DNA from: Puniceibacterium antarcticum
Lineage (GTDB): Bacteria; Pseudomonadota; Alphaproteobacteria; Rhodobacterales; Rhodobacteraceae
Assembly (NCBI RefSeq): GCF_002760615.1
Contig: NZ_AWWI01000050.1
Coordinates: forward strand, 1-64,000
Length of the DNA stretch: 64,000 bases
Direction: 5' to 3'
Shown piece after piece: positions 27,797-35,785 of this stretch. Numbering within the stretch: the stretch's first letter is position 1; every line of letters starts with the position of its first letter. The position numbers and the translations under genes were made by a program. The notes beneath the pieces were generated by a model. It was not told where the DNA came from, made no database searches, and was given only the letters and a program-made list of their open reading frames with translations.

Positions 27797-28142
27797 CGCA
27801 GGTTGGCGCCGCCGCGATCGTTGTGTGCAAAAGTTCAGAGGCCAGGCTGGCCGTCCGGTTGCAATTGGGCAGGCAACATTGCCCGAAAAGCGATTGCCAG
27901 AGGGCACAGACAGAGTGTCATCGCCCGTCTGTGTTGATGTTGCGCAGAGTCCAATTGTCGCCTTCGCGCGAGCCTGAGTTTCCCCCCCGGCCGAAAATGT
28001 CCCTTCGGCTGCACTGGCCCCGCCCGAAACGGCGGGGCCTTTTTTTCCTTACGGCAGGCTGAAGAGACGCGCGCCGTACTGTCAGGAAGGCATCAGGTCG
28101 CAGGCGCAGATAAGCCCCAGCAGAAAAAAAGGAGACCCTGCC
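27797..28142. other. Intergenic stretch holding a strong terminator
   Basis: About 346 bases between the small PepSY gene and the acidic secreted protein gene. The only clear element is the intrinsic terminator at 28016-28046. I see no supported gene. A good ribosome-binding site (AAAGGAGA) precedes the next gene at 28143. Confidence 0.55.
28016..28046 (+). terminator. Strong rho-independent terminator
   Basis: Nine-base GC stem (GGCCCCGCC at 28016-28024 with GGCGGGGCC at 28031-28039), loop CGAAAC, followed by seven T residues. It ends plus-strand transcription from the PepSY gene and separates it from the acidic protein and DUF2271 genes. Confidence 0.9.
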
Positions 28143-28496
28143 ATGAGAAAGACTTTGACCCGTCTTGTCGCCTCGACCGCGTTAGCAGCAGGCATGGGCC
28201 TGCCCGCGTGGAGCGCCACAGACGCTGTGGGCGATGAGGGCAGCCGCCTCTTTGCCTCCGTGTTCGAAATGAACCGGGACGCGGCGCCGATGGTCCTGGC
28301 CAGTGGTGACGATGACCACGAATCGCGCGGCTTTTTCCGTTTTGGTGACGACGACGACGACGAGGAAGACGACGATTGCGAAGAGGATGACGGCGGTTGC
28401 AACGGGGCAAGCAATCCTGCCCCGGCAGGAACGGTCGCCCCGCCGCAGAACGGTCTTTTCGGCAATGGTGCGCCGCCAAAGGTCCAGGTGAACTGA
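28143..28496 (+). CDS. Secreted, Asp/Glu-rich protein of unknown function
   Basis: 117 residues, family not recognised. A signal peptide (about 1-24, cut near AWSA) is followed by a short helix and then a strongly acidic stretch (residues about 68-83) of almost only Asp and Glu, broken by one cysteine, with a second cysteine shortly after (CEEDDGGC). The end is a Pro/Ala/Gly-rich tail. The acidic run would bind di- or trivalent cations. It lies between the PepSY gene and the DUF2271/ApbE genes on the same strand, so a metal-buffering role in that system is possible but unproven. Confidence 0.65.
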   Translation: MRKTLTRLVASTALAAGMGLPAWSATDAVGDEGSRLFASVFEMNRDAAPMVLASGDDDHESRGFFRFGDDDDDEEDDDCEEDDGGCNGASNPAPAGTVAPPQNGLFGNGAPPKVQVN

Positions 28497-28572
28497 ATAC
28501 CAACCTGCTGCGGCGCAGACTGCTTCGCCGCGGCATATCCTCCAGCCCAGCCCTCCTCTTAAGGAAACCGAC

Positions 28573-29043
28573 ATGAAATCCATACTTGCAGCCCTCGCGA
28601 TGACCACTGCGCTGACCCTGCCCGCCATTGCCATGGCGCGGCCCGTCACGATGACCACGACATTGACCAACTACGGCGGCGATGGCGCTTACCTTGCGCT
28701 TTACGTGACCGACCCGACCGGGGCCTATGCCGGAAGCCTGTGGATGGCCGGGGGAAAATCAAAATATTACAAGCACATGACCGACTGGTATCGGGCAACC
28801 GGCGGTGACACCGCCCAGGTCAACGGCATCACGGGTGCCAGTGTTGGCGCGGGGCGCACGCTGAACATCACGCTGGATCTGGCCGATGCGCTGTTTGATG
28901 CAGGTTATACCCTGCATATCGACGCCGCAGTCGAAGATATGCGCGAAAGCCCGAACGAGGTTGCCGTACCGCTGAGCACCGCCGGTGCGGGCACTCCGGT
29001 CGCCGGGCGCCGCTACATCGCTGATTTCACCTATAAAATGTAA
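28573..29043 (+). CDS. DUF2271 periplasmic protein, candidate flavinylated electron carrier
   Basis: 156 residues with a signal peptide (about 1-22). The rest is a beta-rich DUF2271 domain with TNYGGDGAYLALYVTDP and GGKSKYYKHMTDWYR. Residues 84-90 read NGITGAS, close to the ApbE target motif (D/N-x-x-S/T-G-A-S/T) in which the threonine hydroxyl, here probably Thr87 or Ser90, receives FMN. The gene is 12 bases before the PepSY-flavoreductase gene and two genes before apbE. This strongly suggests a covalent FMN carrier in the periplasm; the modification itself is inferred. Confidence 0.8.
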   Translation: MKSILAALAMTTALTLPAIAMARPVTMTTTLTNYGGDGAYLALYVTDPTGAYAGSLWMAGGKSKYYKHMTDWYRATGGDTAQVNGITGASVGAGRTLNITLDLADALFDAGYTLHIDAAVEDMRESPNEVAVPLSTAGAGTPVAGRRYIADFTYKM

Positions 29044-29055
29044 GGAGACAGGGCC

Positions 29056-31263
29056 ATGATCCGTGCTCTTCATCGCTGGCCGGGTCTTCTGGCTCTGGTC
29101 ATTGTGACCGTGCTTGCGCTCAGCGGCGCGGCGCTGTCGGTCTTTCCGATGGCAGAACGCCTGTCGGCGCCGCAGGCCGAGGCCGGGCTGAGTGTGGCCG
29201 ACCTCGCCAAGCGCATCGAAAACACCTATCCGGGGGTCGAGCAGATCAAGCGCGCGCCGTCGGGAAAAATCACCGCCTACTGGTTCGACGCTGGCACGCC
29301 TGGGTCTGCGGTCATTGATCCCGCGACGGGACAGGGCGTGGGGTCGGCAGATCCGAACCAGATCGAACGCTGGCTGACAAACCTGCACCGGTCGCTGTTT
29401 CTGGACGATACCGGACGGATCGTCATGGCGGTGGGTGCGGCGGCGATGCTGGTTCTGGCGCTGTCGGGCGCACTGCTTGTTGCGCGCCGCGCCGGTGGTG
29501 TGCGGCGCTGGTTTGCGCCCCTGCGCGGCCCGCTGTCCGCACGGCTGCATGTCGAGATTGCCCGCGTGGCTGTTGTGGGTCTTGCCCTGTCTTCGGTTAC
29601 GGCGCTTTGGATGACGGCGTCGACCTTTGATCTTTTGCCTGCCGAGACCTCTGTTGCGGCCATGCCGGCAGAGGTGAGCGGGCAAACCGGTCTGGTCTTT
29701 GCGGCAAGCCAGACCCTGGTTCAGACCCCGGTGGCCGAGCTGCGCGCGCTGAGCTTTCCCTATCCGGGGGATGCATCGGATGTGTTCACGCTGAGCATCG
29801 ACCGCGGGACCGGGTATCTGGATCAGGGCACCGGCGCGTTGCTGGGCTGGGCCGATCTGACGGGATGGGAGAGCGTTTCGGAAACCATCTACATGCTGCA
29901 CACCGGGCAGGGCGCCGCCACGCTGGGGCTGGTGCTGGGGCTGATGGCGCTGGGCGTGCCGGTGATGGGGGTCACAGGGGTTTTGATGTGGTGGATGCGC
30001 AGGCAGGGTCGGCCCAGGATCCCCCATAATCAGGCAGCGTCGCGCGCGCGCACCATCCTTCTTGTCGGAAGCGAGGGCGGCAGCACCTGGAGTTTTGCCG
30101 CGACGCTGCACAAGGCACTGAGCGACGCGGGACAGAGCGCCCATGTGGCGGCCATGTCGGCCTTTGATCCGGACCGGTATTCCAGTGCAGAGCGGATCAT
30201 TGTTCTGGCCGCCACCTATGGCGATGGCGATGCGCCAGCCTCGGCCAAGGGTTTTGTTGACCGGCTTTCGCGCCTTGAGGCTGTTGGCGCAATGTCGCTT
30301 TCGGTGCTGGGGTTCGGGGACCGCAGTTTTCCCGATTATTGCGCCTATGCGCAGGCGGTTTCAGATGTTGCCGTGTCGAGGGGGTGGGCGCCGCTGGTGC
30401 CCTATGACACCGTGGATCGCCAGTCGCCGCAGGATTTTGCGCGCTGGGGCCATGCGCTTGGGCAGGCGATGGGGATCACGTTGTTGCTATCCCACCAGCC
30501 GGTTCTGCCGCAGGCGCGGGCGCTGACGCTTGTCTCGCGTCGCGATTATGGTGCCGATGTGCAGGCCCCCACTGCCATCCTGCGTTTCGCGGTTCCGAAG
30601 GTATCGCTTTGGCAGCGCCTGACGGGACGCGGGTTCGGGCGGTTCCAGGCGGGTGATTTGCTGGGCATTCTGCCCGAAGGGTCTGCCGTGCCACGGTTCT
30701 ATTCGCTGGCCTCGGCCAGGCGGGACGGCTTTGTTGAGATCGTGGTCAGAAAACACGTGGGTGGTCTGTGTTCCGGGCAGCTTATGGCGCTGGAAGCTGG
30801 GGATACGGTACCTGCCTTTTGCCGTCCCAATCCCAGCTTTCACGCGGGTCGCGGGCGTGCGCCACTGATCCTGATCGGCGCGGGGACGGGCATCGGCCCG
30901 CTGGCGGGCTTTATCCGGGCCAATGGGCAGCGGCGGCCCATCCATCTGTTCTTTGGGATGCGCCGCCCCGAAAGTGACTTTCTGTATGGCGCGGATATGA
31001 TCGACTGGCAGGCCAGCGGGCGGCTTTGCAAGCTGGCGACGGCGGTGTCGCGCGGGACCAGCCCCCATTACGTGCAGGACGCGCTGCGCGGTGAGCGGGC
31101 ACAGGTTGTGGCGCTGATCCGGGGCGGGGCGCGGGTGATGGTTTGCGGTGGCCGTGACATGGCCGCCGGGGTCGCTGATGCGCTGGCCGATATTCTGAGC
31201 CCCATGGGGCTTTCGCCCATGACACTGAAAGCAGAGGGACGGTATGTCGAAGATGTCTACTGA
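29056..31263 (+). CDS. PepSY-membrane/flavodoxin/NADPH-reductase fusion protein
   Basis: 735 residues combining a PepSY-associated membrane part with a cytochrome-P450-reductase-like part. Helices lie at about 10-31, 118-140, 170-190 and 285-310, with PepSY domains in between and conserved histidines near the membrane (HRWPG at 6, LHRS, LHTG) that might bind haem. Then come a flavodoxin domain (about 330-470; LAATYGDGDAP, GFGDRSFPDYC) and FAD/NADP domains (about 490-735; RFYSLAS, GAGTGIGPLAGFIR, CGGRDMAAGVADAL, ending RYVEDVY). It should pass electrons from cytosolic NAD(P)H through FAD and FMN across the membrane. It is coupled to apbE by a 20-base overlap. Confidence 0.88.
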   Translation: MIRALHRWPGLLALVIVTVLALSGAALSVFPMAERLSAPQAEAGLSVADLAKRIENTYPGVEQIKRAPSGKITAYWFDAGTPGSAVIDPATGQGVGSADPNQIERWLTNLHRSLFLDDTGRIVMAVGAAAMLVLALSGALLVARRAGGVRRWFAPLRGPLSARLHVEIARVAVVGLALSSVTALWMTASTFDLLPAETSVAAMPAEVSGQTGLVFAASQTLVQTPVAELRALSFPYPGDASDVFTLSIDRGTGYLDQGTGALLGWADLTGWESVSETIYMLHTGQGAATLGLVLGLMALGVPVMGVTGVLMWWMRRQGRPRIPHNQAASRARTILLVGSEGGSTWSFAATLHKALSDAGQSAHVAAMSAFDPDRYSSAERIIVLAATYGDGDAPASAKGFVDRLSRLEAVGAMSLSVLGFGDRSFPDYCAYAQAVSDVAVSRGWAPLVPYDTVDRQSPQDFARWGHALGQAMGITLLLSHQPVLPQARALTLVSRRDYGADVQAPTAILRFAVPKVSLWQRLTGRGFGRFQAGDLLGILPEGSAVPRFYSLASARRDGFVEIVVRKHVGGLCSGQLMALEAGDTVPAFCRPNPSFHAGRGRAPLILIGAGTGIGPLAGFIRANGQRRPIHLFFGMRRPESDFLYGADMIDWQASGRLCKLATAVSRGTSPHYVQDALRGERAQVVALIRGGARVMVCGGRDMAAGVADALADILSPMGLSPMTLKAEGRYVEDVY

Positions 31264-32218
31264 TCTTGTGCGCCACGCGCTGAACGGGGCAACGATGGGA
31301 ACGCGGTGGTCGGCGATGATTTTTGCCGCGCCACAGTTTGACCCCGCGCCGGTAGAAATGGCTCTTCAGGCGGCGGTGGATGAGGTGGATGCACAGATGT
31401 CCACCTGGAACGCCAACAGTGATCTGATGCGTCTGAATGGGGCACCGGTTGGAGAGTGGGTTAGTGTGCCACCGCTGTTGATGGAGGTCCTGCGGCTGGG
31501 CCTGGACATCGGCAGGGCGTCGGGTGGGGCATTTGACATCACCATGGGGGATGTCGTGACCGCCTGGGGATTCGGGCCGCAGGCCGCCATGCCCGACGCC
31601 ATCCGGGCCGCCATGGCCACGGCGCGCAAGCCTGCGCATGAGGTTCTGGATCTGGACACCGTGCTGGGCCGGGTCTGCAAACGCGCGCCGGTTGCGCTTG
31701 ACCTCAACGGGATCGCCAAGGGCTATGGCACTGATCGGCTGGCCGAAACGCTGGCCGGTTTCGGGATCGGCGCGGCCCTTGTCGGCATCGACGGAGAGAT
31801 GCGCGGAATGGGGCTGAGGCCGGATGGCACGCCCTGGGCCATTGCGGTTGAGGCGCCGGATGCCGACCGCCGTGCCCCCCATTCCGTGCTGGCGCTGGAA
31901 GAGGCGGCTGTGGCAACCTCGGGCGATTATCGCCACTGGGTCGAGGTGCAGGGGCGACGCCTGTCGCATACGATGAGCCCGGCGCGGGGGGCACCTTTGG
32001 TGGATGCGCCTGCATCGGTCACCGTCGTGGCGCGCAGCTGTGCAGAGGCCGACGCCTGGGCGACTGCGCTGATGGTGCTGGGTGTCGAGGCGGGTGGGAC
32101 ACTGGCGCGGGAACGGGGGCTTGACGCGCTGTTTCTGCTGCGCGATGGCGTCGGGGGTGTGCGAAGTATCGGTGTCGGGCGGTTGTTTGGCGATGCCGCT
32201 GTACCCGATCCCGTCTGA
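31244..32218 (+). CDS. apbE: FAD:protein FMN transferase
   Basis: ApbE family, 324 residues, transfers FMN from FAD to a Ser/Thr of an exported protein. Motifs seen: TMGTRW near 17-22, MSTWNANSDLMRLN, GGAFDITMGDVV, LNGIAKGYGTDRLA and the metal-binding ATSGDYRHW and HTMSPARG blocks. No clear signal peptide is visible at the N-terminus, so export may be unusual or it may act on the inner side; an ATG three codons on (31253) is an alternative start. It follows the flavoreductase with a 20-base overlap, and DUF2271 is the likely substrate. Confidence 0.9.
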   Translation: MSKMSTDLVRHALNGATMGTRWSAMIFAAPQFDPAPVEMALQAAVDEVDAQMSTWNANSDLMRLNGAPVGEWVSVPPLLMEVLRLGLDIGRASGGAFDITMGDVVTAWGFGPQAAMPDAIRAAMATARKPAHEVLDLDTVLGRVCKRAPVALDLNGIAKGYGTDRLAETLAGFGIGAALVGIDGEMRGMGLRPDGTPWAIAVEAPDADRRAPHSVLALEEAAVATSGDYRHWVEVQGRRLSHTMSPARGAPLVDAPASVTVVARSCAEADAWATALMVLGVEAGGTLARERGLDALFLLRDGVGGVRSIGVGRLFGDAAVPDPV

Positions 32219-32365
32219 GCCGCAGGGGCCAAATGGGCCCAGGCGTCAGGGCGCACCAACATGGGCAACATATGCCGCCCGGCAGGCATGATAGACAGCA
32301 TCCGACGGCTCTGGAAACTGCGTATGACGCGGTGCCGCACCCAATCAAGTGACAGGACATCCCAC

Positions 32366-33064
32366 ATGAGCCGCATGACGCATTCCGAAACCCACATGGT
32401 CCATCGCATCGGCTGGCTGCGCGCCGCCGTCCTTGGGGCGAACGATGGCCTTGTCTCGACCGCGAGCCTTGTTGTGGGGGTGGCGGCAGCGGGATCTGCC
32501 CGCCCCGAGATCCTGATCGCGGGTCTTGCCGGGCTGGTGGCCGGCGCGATGTCGATGGCTGCCGGTGAATATGTTTCGGTCAGTTCGCAGACCGATGCGG
32601 AACAGGCCGACCTCGCGCGCGAGACAAAAGAGCTGGAGGAGATGCCGGAGGCTGAGCTGGACGAACTGACAGGCATCTATGTGGCGCGCGGGCTGGACGA
32701 AACCCTTGCCCGGCAGGTGGCGATCCAGCTGACGAAAAAAGATGCGCTGGGCGCGCATGCGCGTGACGAGCTTGGCATATCCGAGACGGTGACCGCCCAT
32801 CCGGTTCAGGCCGCACTGGTGTCTGCCGTCACCTTTGCGCTGGGCGCTGTTGTGCCGCTGCTCATCGCGATGCTGGCACCGGTGGCGCAGATCACGCTGG
32901 TTGTGGCGCTGACCACGCTTGTCGCGCTGTCTGTTCTTGGGGGTCTTGGCGCCTCTGCCGGTGGGGCGGGTGTTTTCAAGGGGGCCCTGCGCGTGACCTT
33001 CTGGGGGGCTTTGGCGATGGCGGCGACTGCAGGGGTTGGGATGCTCTTTGGTGTGGTGGCATGA
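32366..33064 (+). CDS. VIT/CCC1-family iron or manganese transporter
   Basis: 232-residue membrane protein with five helices, of the vacuolar iron transporter family that moves Fe2+ or Mn2+ out of the cytosol. The family blocks WLRAAVLGANDGLVSTASLVVGV and AGAMSMAAGEYVSVSSQTDAEQADL are present, and a cytosolic helical insert with several Glu (about 75-125) supplies the metal-binding region. The ATG at 32366 starts a proper N-terminus (HMVHRIGW); an in-frame ATG at 32261 would add 35 unlike residues. It follows apbE by about 150 bases on the same strand. Confidence 0.87.
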   Translation: MSRMTHSETHMVHRIGWLRAAVLGANDGLVSTASLVVGVAAAGSARPEILIAGLAGLVAGAMSMAAGEYVSVSSQTDAEQADLARETKELEEMPEAELDELTGIYVARGLDETLARQVAIQLTKKDALGAHARDELGISETVTAHPVQAALVSAVTFALGAVVPLLIAMLAPVAQITLVVALTTLVALSVLGGLGASAGGAGVFKGALRVTFWGALAMAATAGVGMLFGVVA

Positions 33065-33093
33065 CCACAGCGCGATGCTCTGCATAAAAGGGT

Positions 33094-33130
33094 GAGGTTT
33101 GCGGGTCAGGGCCTGAACTGCGCAAACCTC
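33094..33130 (+). terminator. Large hairpin downstream of the VIT gene
   Basis: Arms GAGGTTTGCG (33094-33103) and CGCAAACCTC (33121-33130) pair perfectly, and inside them TCAGG and CCTGA pair again. There is no T-tract, so it may be a factor-assisted terminator. It lies between the plus-strand VIT gene and the convergent P-type ATPase gene. Confidence 0.45.
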
Positions 33131-33273
33131 GGCAGGCGTGATCGGGGGATTCTGTCCTTGTGCGCAGGTTTTTAAAGCATGTCAGGTTAAACTTGGATCG
33201 GATATTTGTGGTCTCTCCCTTTGGTGGAACGCGAAATCCGATGCTCGTTGTCTGATGTTGAACCCGAAACGCT

Positions 33274-35163
33274 TTAAGCTCCGGTTGCGGTCGCGCTGTC
33301 AGACGGGCTGCTTATCTGTTTGTGGTGTCGCGGCACGATCCGCAAAGCGCGCAGGGCGTTCAGGATCACGGCCACATCAATCACTTCCTGCAAAAGCGCA
33401 CCCTGCACAGGTGTCAGGTAACCGAGTGCGGCGGCAATCATGCCCAGCACCGACAGTCCGATCCCGGCCACGACACTTTGGAACGCGATCCGGCGCGCGC
33501 GTTGCGCGATTTCGATTCCGGGCAAAAGGCGGTCAAGCTGATCGACCAGCAGGACAACATCCGCCGCCTCGGCAGAGGCCGCAGCGCCGCGCGCACCCAT
33601 GGCGACCCCAATGTCGGCAGCGGCAAGCGCGGGCGCGTCGTTGATCCCGTCGCCGACCATCATGACCGGGCCGTCCTTGCGTTCGCTGAGCACCAGAAGC
33701 ACCTTCTGATCGGGTGTCAGGTCAGCACGGACGGCGTCCAGCCCCAGCCCCTTGGTCACGGCATCTGCCACCGCGCGTCGATCGCCCGTCGCCAGAAGAA
33801 TGCGCGTTATTCCAAGACGGCGCAGGCTGGCCAGCAGGTCGGCCGTGCCGGAACGCAGGGCATCGGCCATCACGATGTGCCCCATCAAAACGCCGTCGAT
33901 GCCCAGCGACACCACAACTGACCCGGCGCCCGCAAGCGCGCTGTCATTTGCGCCAGCCCCGATCTGTGCCGCGACAAAGTCCACGCCGCCGACAACCACC
34001 TTGTGACCATCGATCCGCCCGGTCACACCTTCGCCGGGGGTTTCGATCACGTCCTGGGGCACTGGCAAGGTTACGCCGCGGAGATGGGTCGCCGCAACGA
34101 TTGCCTGAGCGATGGGATGTTTCGACGCCTGATCCAGAGCGGCGGCAAAATACAGTACCTCGTCTTCGGAGAGATCACCTGTGACAGTGATTGACACAAT
34201 CTGTGGGCGGCCATCGGTCAGCGTGCCGGTCTTGTCGAGGATCAGCGTCTGGATGCGCGCCAGCGATTCCAGGGGTTTGGCGCCCTTGATCAACACGCCG
34301 AAATGCGCGGCGCGGGACAGGCCTGCCACCAGCGCGACCGGCACCGCCAGAATAAGCGGGCAGGGTGTTGCGACGACCAGAACCGCAACGGCGCGGATGG
34401 GATCCCCGGTGAACCACCACGCGGCTGTCGCCAACACAACGGTCACAACAAGGAACAGAACGGAATAGCGATCGGCAAGCCGGGCCATCGGCGCCTTTGA
34501 CGCCTGCGCCGTTTCGACCAGACGGACAATGCCGGCATAGGTGCTGTCATCGGCACGGCGCGCAACCCTAAGGTCAAAGGCTTCACCGGCATTGGTGGCG
34601 CCGCTCATCACCTCGTCGCCGCGGCTCAGGCGGACGGGCATGGCTTCGCCTGTCAGGGCGGACTGGTCGAGCATCGCCGTTTCGGCGTCGATTGTGCCAT
34701 CTACCGGCGCTACATCACCCTGCCGGATCAGAAGAAGATCGCCCGGCGCGATATCGCCCAGCGGCACCTCCTCCAGCGTCCCGTCATGATGCCGGGTCGC
34801 CGTGCGCGGTACACGCGAGAGCAGATCACTCATTTCGCGCCGGGCGCGGCCTTCGGCAAAGCTTTCCAGAAAGGTGCCACCCGAATACATCAGCGCGACA
34901 ACCGAAGCGGCAAGAGGTTCACCGAACAGAAGCGCTGCTGACATCGACAGCGCCGCGACGATGTCGAGCCCGGCCTCGCCTTTCAGCAGGCTGCGCAGGA
35001 TTTCGACCACAAGGGCGGCAAGGACGGGCAGCACACCGGCAGACCATGCCAGAGCCGCCAGTTCAGGCTGGCCGGCATAGAAAAGAGCGATCCCGGCGAT
35101 CAGGCCAAGTGCCGCGAGCGCAAGGAGAAAGGTTTTCAGCCGGTCATTTTGAAAGGGGGTCAT
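33274..35163 (-). CDS. Heavy-metal P-type ATPase without N-terminal metal-binding domain
   Basis: About 629-residue P1B-type metal pump. It has the phosphorylation motif DKTGTLTDG, the TGEA actuator loop in QSALTGEAMPV, and GDGINDAPAL. The usual N-terminal HMA domain with GMTCxxC is absent; the protein begins directly with two membrane helices. The ion-pathway motif reads TPCPL rather than the CPC or SPC of common Cu, Zn or Co pumps, so the substrate is unclear. I prefer the ATG at 35163 (MTPFQNDRLKTF); a start at 35238 would add 25 residues. An apparent DUF3309 remnant lies just upstream. Confidence 0.88.
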   Translation of the reverse strand: MTPFQNDRLKTFLLALAALGLIAGIALFYAGQPELAALAWSAGVLPVLAALVVEILRSLLKGEAGLDIVAALSMSAALLFGEPLAASVVALMYSGGTFLESFAEGRARREMSDLLSRVPRTATRHHDGTLEEVPLGDIAPGDLLLIRQGDVAPVDGTIDAETAMLDQSALTGEAMPVRLSRGDEVMSGATNAGEAFDLRVARRADDSTYAGIVRLVETAQASKAPMARLADRYSVLFLVVTVVLATAAWWFTGDPIRAVAVLVVATPCPLILAVPVALVAGLSRAAHFGVLIKGAKPLESLARIQTLILDKTGTLTDGRPQIVSITVTGDLSEDEVLYFAAALDQASKHPIAQAIVAATHLRGVTLPVPQDVIETPGEGVTGRIDGHKVVVGGVDFVAAQIGAGANDSALAGAGSVVVSLGIDGVLMGHIVMADALRSGTADLLASLRRLGITRILLATGDRRAVADAVTKGLGLDAVRADLTPDQKVLLVLSERKDGPVMMVGDGINDAPALAAADIGVAMGARGAAASAEAADVVLLVDQLDRLLPGIEIAQRARRIAFQSVVAGIGLSVLGMIAAALGYLTPVQGALLQEVIDVAVILNALRALRIVPRHHKQISSPSDSATATGA

Positions 35164-35263
35164 GTGAGGCGCTTTCAGACGCGTTTGCGGTGGACTGAGA
35201 CACTGTTCACGCCCTGAAGGGGCCTGGACAGGGTCCATGTTCCGGAGCCGCGTGAGCGAAGAT

Positions 35264-35429
35264 TTAAATCCGGCCCAGCAGCATCAGAACGACAAGGATG
35301 ATCAGGACCGCGCCCAGCACACCGACGCCGGTGTGGCCATAGCCGTATCCATATCCGCCGAAGCGCCCGCTGAAACCGCCAAGCAGAAAGATGATGAGCA
35401 AGACGACAAGGATAGTGCCGAGCGACATC
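35264..35429 (-). pseudogene. Frameshifted DUF3309-family small membrane protein
   Basis: From ATG at 35429 (GGAG ribosome site 10 bases upstream) the frame reads MSLGTILVV, then goes wrong. Removing one base from the AAA run at 35400-35402 restores a frame reading LLIIFLLGGFSGRFGGYGYG, then a second hydrophobic helix ending VVLMLLGRI and a stop at 35264-35266. Start, middle and end all fit the DUF3309 family of about 54 residues. It is either a true frameshift or a sequencing error in a homopolymer. Function unknown; it sits just upstream of the P-type ATPase. Confidence 0.6.
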
Positions 35430-35785
35430 GGTGTGATCTCCAGTATTTTCCGGAAGCGTCTTTTTTGAGAAGGGGTCGGGGGGCATTGGGAGGACGTTCG
35501 CGGCTGCCAAGCGTGTCGCCAGATCTTTCGGCGGTCATGTCACACGCAGGGCGCCGTGTCGTTTCTATTGTGGATCGTGAGCGAGAAACACGCGGGATAG
35601 GGCGGTTCGGAGGGCGTTCCATCCTATCCCGTGCGTTTCTGACTTGCTCACCACGCAGTAGAGGCTCGCCGGATTTCAGCGAACACTTCGAAGGATCGCA
35701 CCGTGTTTTCAGGGTTGCACTGATCTGGATCAGTCTGCGGTGCGAAAAGTCGAAATTTCCGGTCCGGCTGGGGGCGTCATGCGCG
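35430..35785. other. Intergenic stretch with an FNR-like box
   Basis: About 356 bases between the DUF3309 remnant and the end of arcC. It holds the box at 35720-35733 and nothing else I can name. No convincing gene or terminator is seen. Confidence 0.5.
35720..35733. promoter_or_regulatory. FNR-like box upstream of the DUF3309/P-type ATPase genes
   Basis: CTGAT-CTGG-ATCAG keeps the TGATNNNNATCA core of FNR boxes and is a perfect palindrome of 16 bases including the flanking A and T. It lies about 290 bases upstream of the DUF3309 start, a long distance, so the target is uncertain. Confidence 0.4.

Noticed and set aside
27823-28062. 79-codon plus-strand open frame downstream of the PepSY gene
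   Set aside because: It runs through the terminator hairpin and T-tract and has no ribosome-binding site or recognisable features.
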